Source of the DNA: an uncultured Alphaproteobacteria bacterium
GTDB taxonomy: Bacteria; Pseudomonadota; Alphaproteobacteria; RUG11792
NCBI GenBank assembly: GCA_958448685.1
Contig: CAUDEV010000038.1
Location: 1 to 10,800, forward strand
Direction: 5' to 3'
Length of the DNA: 10,800 nucleotides
The notes under the pieces are model-generated. The model saw nothing but the letters and a program-made list of their open reading frames with translations. It was not told the origin of the DNA and did no database searches. Shown piece by piece: positions 6,885 to 10,800 of the stretch (positions within the stretch are counted from its first letter, which is position 1; each line of letters opens with the position of its first letter). A program made the translations under genes and the position numbers.

Positions 6885-7199
6885 AAAGCCGCGAACTCTA
6901 CTGATTAACAGTAGTCACAAATTCTGTTAAAATCCTATTACAGGCAGATTAAGCAGCTTTTGCAACGACAGCTCTCCTGTTGAGGTTTGCTGCGAGTTTT
7001 TTGCCTTTTCTATTCAAATTGGCATTTATTAAAATCAGCCCGATAACGACGGTACTATGCCGAGTGAAAAATCTACCTTTATTATTCTATGTCGATCCTA
7101 TTTCGTCCCCATATGCTCTTTGGTGGAGACGCAGGGTACTGCCCCCTGGTCCATAAAACCTATTTCGTAAACCGTTTATCACTATAGTTATAAAATAAC
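6857..7199 (-). ncRNA. ssrA: Transfer-messenger RNA, circularly permuted two-piece (alphaproteobacterial) form
   Basis: tmRNA rescues stalled ribosomes by acting first as alanyl-tRNA and then as a short message encoding a degradation tag. On the minus strand the acceptor piece comes first and ends CCACCA at 7126-7121. After a 10-nt intervening sequence (7120-7111) the coding piece begins GGGGACG (7110-7104). GGGGACG pairs with CGTCTCC just before the terminal ACCA, giving a 7-bp acceptor stem with the alanine-identity G3-U pair. The T arm is CAGGG-GGCAGTA-CCCTG. Helix P2 pairs CATAGAAT of the coding piece with GTTTTATG (7159-7152) of the acceptor piece. GGCAT/ATGCC pairs support a pseudoknot before the tag. 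This permuted order is characteristic of Alphaproteobacteria. The outer ends are estimated from the promoter and terminator. Confidence 0.93.
6949..6990 (-). other. SsrA tag reading frame, ANLNRRAVVAKAA
   Basis: From the resume codon GCA (6990-6988) the frame reads A-N-L-N-R-R-A-V-V-A-K-A-A and ends at TAA (6951-6949). It is preceded by CTCGCA, as in other alpha tmRNAs. The usual alpha tag is of the type ANDNFAEEFAVAA; this one replaces the acidic middle with R-R and has Lys third from the end. With the alanine from the tRNA-like part the added peptide is 14 residues. Confidence 0.88.
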
Positions 7200-7205
7200 A
7201 GCTTT

Positions 7206-7234
7206 ATTATATCATATAAAAATTATTTTATCAA
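7206..7234 (-). promoter_or_regulatory. Sigma70-type promoter of ssrA
   Basis: On the minus strand TTGATA (7234-7229), a 17-nt spacer and a perfect TATAAT (7211-7206). The predicted start is near 7199, about 40 nt before the first recognisable acceptor-piece pairing. Confidence 0.8.
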
Positions 7235-7390
7235 GTTCATGATTGTGTATTGTATTAGTTCAAAAGAAGTGAGACAAGGGACTCCTAACGAAGAATATGG
7301 ACTGAAAGTATTATAATTATCAATAAATTTCAATTCTATTCGAAAGGCCCAAGAAATCTTCGAAAATAATAGTGTTTTCCCATAGCTGGT
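7223..7390 (-). pseudogene. Probable decayed transposase C-terminus (IS3/IS481-like)
   Basis: The minus-strand frame 7330-7226 reads FIDNYNTFSPYSSLG followed by VPCLTSFEL and ends at TAA (7225-7223). The pattern Y-N-x-x-x-P-[YH]-S-S-L-G-x(6)-F-E is that of the C-terminal end of integrase-core transposases of the IS3/IS481 type, where R-P-H-S-[SA]-L-G is usual. Just upstream in another frame lies LSNRIEIY before TGA, which would fit the preceding helix after a frameshift. The canonical Arg and His are replaced by Ser and Tyr. No ends or full element are visible. The ssrA promoter overlaps the last codons. Recognition is by eye only. Confidence 0.4.
7252..7288. repeat. Repeat copy A in the ssrA-hisS intergenic region
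   Basis: Begins GTATTAGTTC, continues with AAGAA, and ends CTCCTAA. The same order recurs at 7581-7622. It covers codons of the transposase-like remnant, so the two copies are probably fragments of the same decayed element. Confidence 0.55.
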
Positions 7391-7439
7391 AAGACAAATT
7401 AAAGTTATATAATATATAATATCGCAAATGACAAAAACC

Positions 7440-7470
7440 TCTCGTGATCTAGAAAGGCTAAACCACGAGA
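7440..7470. repeat. 7-bp inverted repeat with 17-nt loop
   Basis: TCTCGTG (7440-7446) pairs exactly with CACGAGA (7464-7470). It is one of the few GC-containing structures in this gene-poor stretch. No T run follows immediately on the plus strand. Function unknown: it could be part of an uncharacterised small RNA or a remnant terminator. Confidence 0.35.
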
Positions 7471-7580
7471 TATGTGAAAATTTTATTAGGAAGGAAAATT
7501 ATATTTTTATTCATAATATAACTATTCCAATTAAATTATATAACAAAACATCTTAATATACAAGAAAAAAGTATATTATC

Positions 7581-7625
7581 GTATTAGTTCATAAGAATTA
7601 AGGCCAAAAGAGGGGCTCCTAATAC
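7581..7625. repeat. Repeat copy B in the ssrA-hisS intergenic region
   Basis: Starts with the same GTATTAGTTC as copy A, followed by a similar AAGAA and the ending CTCCTAA. Unlike copy A, its ends GTATTAG (7581-7587) and CTAATAC (7619-7625) are exactly complementary, so it can form a 7-bp stem. It sits about 80 nt before hisS and just before its promoter. Confidence 0.5.
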
Positions 7626-7642
7626 ACCAGAATTTTAAAGCA

Positions 7643-7671
7643 TTGCAAAGAATCCTTGTATAAGATATCAT
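7643..7671 (+). promoter_or_regulatory. Probable promoter of hisS
   Basis: TTGCAA (7643-7648), a 17-nt spacer and TATCAT (7666-7671), giving a leader of about 28 nt before the hisS ATG. No strong ribosome site follows. Confidence 0.5.
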
Positions 7672-7706
7672 TAATTATTAATACGAAGATATAAAATGTC
7701 GTTTTT

Positions 7707-8954
7707 ATGTTCAGACAAATACGTGGGATGAAAGATCTTTATGGAATCGACATCCGGAAATATAATTACATAATTGAAAAAGCGAAAAAAGTGAGTGAAA
7801 AATACGGATTTGAAATAATAAGTACTCCTATTGTGGAATATACAGACGTGTTTCAAAGATCCCTTGGAGATGAGACAGATGTTGTTTCGAAAGAGATGTA
7901 TACTTTTTCAGATAAAGGTGGCGAATCCATAACTTTGCGTCCTGAAGGAACAGCGGGAGTTATGAGATCTATAGTAACAGAGTCTATGTTTCAACATCTT
8001 CCCGTAAAACTAATGTATTATGGAGAAATGTTCAGATATGATAGACCTCAAAAGGGCCGTTATCGTCAATTTCACCAATTAGGTTTTGAACATGTCGGAG
8101 ACAAGAGCCCTTATACAGATGCTTCTATAATAATCATGGCTTCGGAGATTTTAAATTCCATTGGTCTATTTGATTTCAATGTTCAATTGAATACTCTTGG
8201 AGATGAAGAAACAAGAGAAGATTATACAAAAGGCCTTATAAAATATCTTTCAAGACATGAAGATTCACTATCGGATGATTCCAAAATAAGATTGAAAAAG
8301 AATCCACTTAGAATTCTTGATTCAAAAGATTTAAAAGACAAGGAAATTTGTTCAATGGCTCCGATAATTACTGACTACTTAAGCAAAGAATCCGGAATGT
8401 ATTTCGACAAAGTTTGTGATCTTTTAGAAAAAGCTGGTGTAAATTATGAAATAAATAATTTCCTTGTTAGAGGACTCGATTATTATGCTCACACAACTTT
8501 TGAATTTAAATCCATCCAAGGTGACTATAAAGATGCTTTAGGGGGTGGTGGAAGATATGACAAGCTTTTAAGTTTATTTGAAGGACCAGATGTTTCAGGT
8601 GTAGGTTTTGCATTTGGAATTGAAAGGCTGATGCTTTTGTTGGATAATGCAAATTTTGAGGATTGTTTGAAAAAACTCGCTGTAATTCCTGTTACTGATG
8701 AAGAAAATGAAACAACTTTTGAACTTTATAAATTATTATTAAACTGTGATATTCCATCTGAATTTTTACATATAGGGAATATAAGTAAGAAAATGAAAGT
8801 TGCTAATAGACGAAATTGTGAAATAGCAATAATAGTAGGTGAAACAGAAGTGAAAAACAACACCCTCACAGTAAAATTTATGAAGAAAGAAAAAGACGCA
8901 ACGAAAATTGTAAACAGAAATGATATTGTGAATTTCTTGAAATATAATTTATAA
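7707..8954 (+). CDS. hisS: Histidyl-tRNA synthetase
   Basis: Class II cytosolic homodimer that charges tRNA-His with histidine using ATP. The 415 residues are close to the usual bacterial length (about 424). Class II motif 1 covers roughly residues 40-60. Motif 2 is YYGEMFRYDRPQKGRYRQFH (104-123). The histidine-binding HisA sequence LVRGLDYYA is at 253-261 with catalytic Arg255, the glycine-rich ALGGGGRYD at 278-286, and motif 3 GFAFGIERL at 300-308. The C-terminal anticodon-binding domain runs from about 322. The motif 2 loop is of the canonical bacterial form that reads the G-1 base of tRNA-His, rather than the divergent form found in some alphaproteobacteria; this is inference from the motif alone. 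The ATG at 7707 begins the conserved FRQIRGMKDL. The ribosome site is weak. It appears monocistronic. Confidence 0.97.
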   Translation: MFRQIRGMKDLYGIDIRKYNYIIEKAKKVSEKYGFEIISTPIVEYTDVFQRSLGDETDVVSKEMYTFSDKGGESITLRPEGTAGVMRSIVTESMFQHLPVKLMYYGEMFRYDRPQKGRYRQFHQLGFEHVGDKSPYTDASIIIMASEILNSIGLFDFNVQLNTLGDEETREDYTKGLIKYLSRHEDSLSDDSKIRLKKNPLRILDSKDLKDKEICSMAPIITDYLSKESGMYFDKVCDLLEKAGVNYEINNFLVRGLDYYAHTTFEFKSIQGDYKDALGGGGRYDKLLSLFEGPDVSGVGFAFGIERLMLLLDNANFEDCLKKLAVIPVTDEENETTFELYKLLLNCDIPSEFLHIGNISKKMKVANRRNCEIAIIVGETEVKNNTLTVKFMKKEKDATKIVNRNDIVNFLKYNL

Positions 8955-9084
8955 AAGTTATCTCTGAGGAAAATTTCAAGATAATTAGTGAAAATTTTAT
9001 AAAATATTTTTCATAAATTAACTGTTTTTTAACTATTTCTGAATAAACTCTAATTAAGAAACCCAAACTGCATAAAAAAGGTTA

Positions 9085-9801
9085 ATGATGAAAAAAAGGA
9101 CAATACTTTCATTGATTTTGATATTAAGTATCGTAGGTATAGGTATTATGATACTTTTTAACGAGCATAAAAATAGTGTATCTTCAATAGATCAAGCAAA
9201 TGCGCATAATTATATAACTAAGATAGAAGAAATCCATTCTGAGATATTGAGATTAATAGTTAGCAAAAATGAGACCATATATAAGATTGCTCCGGAAGCT
9301 GCATTAAAGGAACTTGAAAACAGAAGTGGAAAAGAATTAGAGATTGATAAATCTCCTGTTGATGTGAAAAAACTTCCTTTTGATATAGTTCGAGCAATTG
9401 CAAAATCTCCTACAACTATTGCTGGAATAACTCCAAAAGCGGCAATACAAGAATTAGTGAAGAGATACCTTTCAATAGATTTAACGGATTCTGACGATGT
9501 AGATTCATCAATTTTGCTGGAAGCTCTGCAACATCGTGAAGAACAAAAAGCTATTGACGATTGGGCAAAGAATGAGGATGCCGAAGCAGTGGAAGCTTTC
9601 ATGAAGGAAGAAGCCGATAGGGATCCTTCATCTATTGCTAATTTTGCGTATGGCTTAAAAAACCTTGAAAAAAATCATGATATGGCTTTGAATTATATGG
9701 ATAGATATGCAAATCATGCCCATAGCGATGCCTTTGATAACCAAAATATGGAAAAAGCGCATAAAGTTTTGATAGAAGCAATAAAAAAGTTAAAAAAGTA
9801 A
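9085..9801 (+). CDS. Unrecognised membrane-anchored protein with an internal repeat
   Basis: 238 residues with no family I recognise. Residues 3-25 form a Lys/Arg-led hydrophobic segment (ILSLILILSIVGIGIMILF) with no obvious cleavage site, so it is probably a signal anchor with the rest in the periplasm. Two related units follow, about residues 54-80 and 101-127, sharing the pattern T-I-x(2)-I-[AT]-P-[EK]-A-A-[LI]-[KQ]-E-L-x(2)-R at a 47-residue spacing. The remainder (about 137-238) is acidic and helix-rich, with AIDDWAKNEDAEAVEAFMKEE and a Lys-rich end. AAAGG stands 3 nt before the ATG at 9085 and 6 nt before the next codon, also ATG, so the true start may be 9088. Codon use is AT-rich like its neighbours. 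A palindromic terminator follows 41 nt after the stop. Confidence 0.75.
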   Translation: MMKKRTILSLILILSIVGIGIMILFNEHKNSVSSIDQANAHNYITKIEEIHSEILRLIVSKNETIYKIAPEAALKELENRSGKELEIDKSPVDVKKLPFDIVRAIAKSPTTIAGITPKAAIQELVKRYLSIDLTDSDDVDSSILLEALQHREEQKAIDDWAKNEDAEAVEAFMKEEADRDPSSIANFAYGLKNLEKNHDMALNYMDRYANHAHSDAFDNQNMEKAHKVLIEAIKKLKK

Positions 9802-9840
9802 CATTCGATGCTTTTATGCAAACTTATGTGTAGTTTTATA

Positions 9841-9876
9841 AAGTCCCATAAAAATCTCTAAAATTTTATGGGACGG
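9841..9876. terminator. Second copy of the GTCCCATAAAA terminator stem
   Basis: GTCCCATAAAA (9843-9853) pairs exactly with TTTTATGGGAC (9864-9874) around a 10-nt loop. The arms match those of the trkH terminator at 2714-2724, including the flanking AAA on the left. It can serve the gene ending at 9801 and the decayed minus-strand frame ending at 9866; the minus-strand side has the better T-rich tail. Confidence 0.65.
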
Positions 9877-10120
9877 TCTCTTTCGTTGTTAAGCATGAAA
9901 TCAGTTTCAATAATATCTCTTCGTCTTTTAAGCCTTTGACCGATCTTTTGATTGTTTTTGAAGAGTCTCCAAGTCACTTCACCCAGCCTTCGAGAGTATT
10001 ATAAACCCAAACCCCGCCATCTTTTATTAGAGCATAGTTATTTATGCCATATTTGTTTTTACAATTTGAGCGCTAAATGATTTGCCACAATAATAATCCC
10101 GCAGAATTACCAAAACGTTT
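9866..10120 (-). pseudogene. Probable decayed minus-strand gene of unknown function
   Basis: One minus-strand frame between a stop at 10123-10121 and TAA at 9868-9866 is interrupted only by TAG (10075-10073) and TGA (9976-9974). The segments read, among others, KRFGNSAGLLLWQII, then KYGINNYALIKDGGVWVYNT and LEGWVK, then (after TGA) LGDSSKTIKRSVKGLKDEE and ILLKLISCL. The TGA could be a mutated TGG, giving GWVKWLGD. It ends inside a terminator stem, as a real gene would. No start or N-terminus is visible. I do not recognise the product, and chance open frames in AT-rich DNA remain possible. Confidence 0.35.
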
Positions 10121-10261
10121 TTATAAGAGACTGATTTTGAATTTTGTTGTGGTAAATTTTTTAGAGCTTTTTACCTTTTCCTGTGCTATAACGTCATTGC
10201 AATTAGATGCGTTAAGTAATAACTTTTTATTTTTTGACATCGGGGAGATGTTGAAGATATA

Positions 10262-10332
10262 CTGAATATATAAGGGAATATTCAGGCGCGCGACGTGTGG
10301 TATCCTGAATATTTTACCACACGTCGCGCGCC
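10262..10332. repeat. GC-rich 18-bp perfect inverted repeat within competing hairpins
   Basis: The arm GGCGCGCGACGTGTGGTA (10285-10302) is exactly complementary to 10315-10332 across a 12-nt spacer. Thirteen of 18 bases in the arm are G or C, against strongly AT-rich surroundings. Overlapping it, CTGAATAT occurs at 10262-10269 and 10305-10312, and its complement ATATTCAG at 10278-10285. AATATTCAGG (10277-10286) can therefore pair with CCTGAATATT (10304-10313) instead of forming the long stem, or the left copy can pair with the middle one. No T run follows, so it is not a simple terminator. Confidence 0.85.
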
Positions 10333-10362
10333 CTCCCATGTGACTCTCATTATATATTATAT

Positions 10363-10379
10363 TTTCCGAAAGGCGGAAA
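10363..10379. repeat. Short hairpin TTTCCG/CGGAAA
   Basis: TTTCCG (10363-10368) and CGGAAA (10374-10379) flank a 5-nt loop AAAGG. It is the first of a run of hairpins leading to the strong ribosome site at 10501. Confidence 0.45.
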
Positions 10380-10386
10380 CGATTAT

Positions 10387-10462
10387 ATTGATTTACTCCC
10401 ATTTCGTCAAGTCTCGTTCGTTCCACTCACTCTTTGGACTTGACTAAATTTCGTAAATCAAT
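10387..10462. repeat. Nested inverted repeat, two stems
   Basis: The outer stem ATTGATTTAC (10387-10396) pairs with GTAAATCAAT (10453-10462). The inner stem GTCAAGTC (10406-10413) pairs with GACTTGAC (10437-10444). The apical loop contains TCGTTCGTTCC, and TCGTTCC recurs just downstream at 10473-10479. All 18 base pairs are exact. It precedes the AGGAGG site by about 40 nt, so it could be a structured leader or the scar of an element. Confidence 0.65.
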
Positions 10463-10500
10463 CCCTATCTTTTCGTTCCTTTCGAAAAAAATAATATAAA

Positions 10501-10567
10501 AGGAGGTATAAAAAATGGCGCACTCAAACTCACTATGATTATGGCGCAACTTAATATGAAAATTTGA
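10501..10567 (+). other. Strong Shine-Dalgarno followed by two overlapping micro-ORFs
   Basis: AGGAGG (10501-10506) lies 8 nt before an ATG at 10515, the strongest ribosome site in the window. It opens only MAHSNSL before TGA (10536-10538). A second frame, ATG at 10535, overlaps that stop (ATGA) and reads MIMAQLNMKI to TGA at 10565-10567. ATGGCGCA occurs at 10515 and again at 10541. It could be a leader peptide pair, or the surviving 5' end of a gene whose body is lost: the frame from 10515 meets six stops before the window edge. Confidence 0.4.
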
Positions 10568-10568
10568 A

Positions 10569-10800
10569 AAATTAATTCAGAAGCCGCCTTCGATTGATTT
10601 TTGACAAATTAAAACCAACTTTTCGCAAGAAAAACTCTCCCAAATAACCCCTTCTACCTTCGGGATAGATGTTAATTAACCCTTTAGACATATCGCGAAT
10701 GGAACACGATTTGCGACGTATATAAATAAAGTGTGGCACGAAAGTGTGAATTAGAAAGAAGACCTCACCGGAAAACTTCATTGACACCGCAGAGGCACCT
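10569..10800. other. Unassigned right-edge sequence
   Basis: No gene I can support. The longest frame is a minus-strand one of 71 codons at 10572-10787, beginning MSMKFSGEVFFLIHT, with no ribosome site I find convincing and no recognisable motif. Third-position GC in that frame is about 44 percent by my count, clearly higher than in the identified genes, and the whole stretch is less AT-rich than the rest of the window. It may be transferred or decayed DNA, or part of a larger feature beyond the edge. Confidence 0.3.

Noticed and set aside
6836..6886. Longer SspB starting at TTG 6886
   Set aside because: It would code through the ssrA terminator hairpin; GTG 6835 has a properly spaced GGAG and matches the family N-terminus.
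9210..9602. 130-codon minus-strand frame inside the 9085-9801 gene
   Set aside because: Ser/Ala-rich antisense shadow of a coding frame with better start, signal anchor and internal repeat.
9974..9976. TGA read as tryptophan (recoded genetic code)
   Set aside because: Identified genes use TGG for Trp and the permease ends with TGA, so the standard code holds; a nonsense mutation is simpler.
10151..10175. GGTAAA/TTTACC hairpin
   Set aside because: Only 6 bp with a 13-nt loop in AT-rich DNA; expected by chance.
10121..10426. 101-codon minus-strand frame across the inverted repeats
   Set aside because: It is built from both arms of the palindromes and has no recognisable motif or ribosome site; most likely accidental.
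10515..10800. A pseudogene continuing from the strong ribosome site through six stops
   Set aside because: Six stops in about 95 codons is near what AT-rich random sequence gives, so the protein-like look is not evidence.
1..10800. CRISPR array, rRNA, prophage or defence cluster
   Set aside because: No regularly spaced repeats, rRNA signatures, phage structural genes or recognisable defence proteins were seen.

Overview
The window looks like a piece of an AT-rich alphaproteobacterial chromosome, most likely from a Rickettsiales- or Holosporales-type intracellular lineage. The strongest evidence for Alphaproteobacteria is a circularly permuted (two-piece) tmRNA gene together with an alpha-type SspB adaptor. 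The host-associated reading rests on low GC, a secreted ankyrin-like protein, a shortened and isolated nuoC, and decayed gene fragments. Genus cannot be named from the sequence alone.

Layout. 1-80: possible start of a minus-strand gene leaving the left edge. 231-2677 (+): gap (glyceraldehyde-3-phosphate dehydrogenase) and trkH (K+ uptake), 11 nt apart, ending at a perfect palindrome that also serves the convergent gene. 2766-3944 (-): a secreted protein with ankyrin-like (DUF3447-like) segments. 4086-5945 (+): a sigma70-type promoter, tRNA-Asn(GTT), an APC-family amino acid permease and trmL, tightly packed and probably one transcription unit. 5951-7234 (-): promoter, ssrA (tmRNA), sspB and a C-terminally short nuoC, in that transcription order; nuoC converges on trmL with a 5-nt gap. 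7223-7706: gene-poor stretch with two related repeat copies that look like the decayed end of a transposase gene, then a hisS promoter. 7707-8954 (+): hisS. 9085-9801 (+): an unrecognised membrane-anchored protein with an internal repeat. 9802-10800: about 1 kb with no convincing intact gene. It holds a second copy of the terminator stem, a probable decayed minus-strand gene, a GC-rich 18-bp perfect inverted repeat embedded in competing hairpins, further nested hairpins, and a strong Shine-Dalgarno in front of two micro-ORFs.

How the genes fit together. Most identified genes are housekeeping: glycolysis/gluconeogenesis, K+ uptake, amino acid transport, tRNA modification, tRNA charging and respiratory complex I. 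The most coherent functional set is ssrA plus sspB: the tmRNA that tags stalled nascent proteins lies directly upstream of the adaptor that delivers tagged proteins to ClpXP. The encoded tag, ANLNRRAVVAKAA, differs from the usual alphaproteobacterial type and ends in K-A-A. I see no CRISPR array, rRNA, intact insertion sequence, prophage or obvious defence system. The best candidates for something undescribed are the ssrA-sspB unit with its unusual tag, the secreted ankyrin-like protein, and the structured DNA/RNA elements at 10262-10568.
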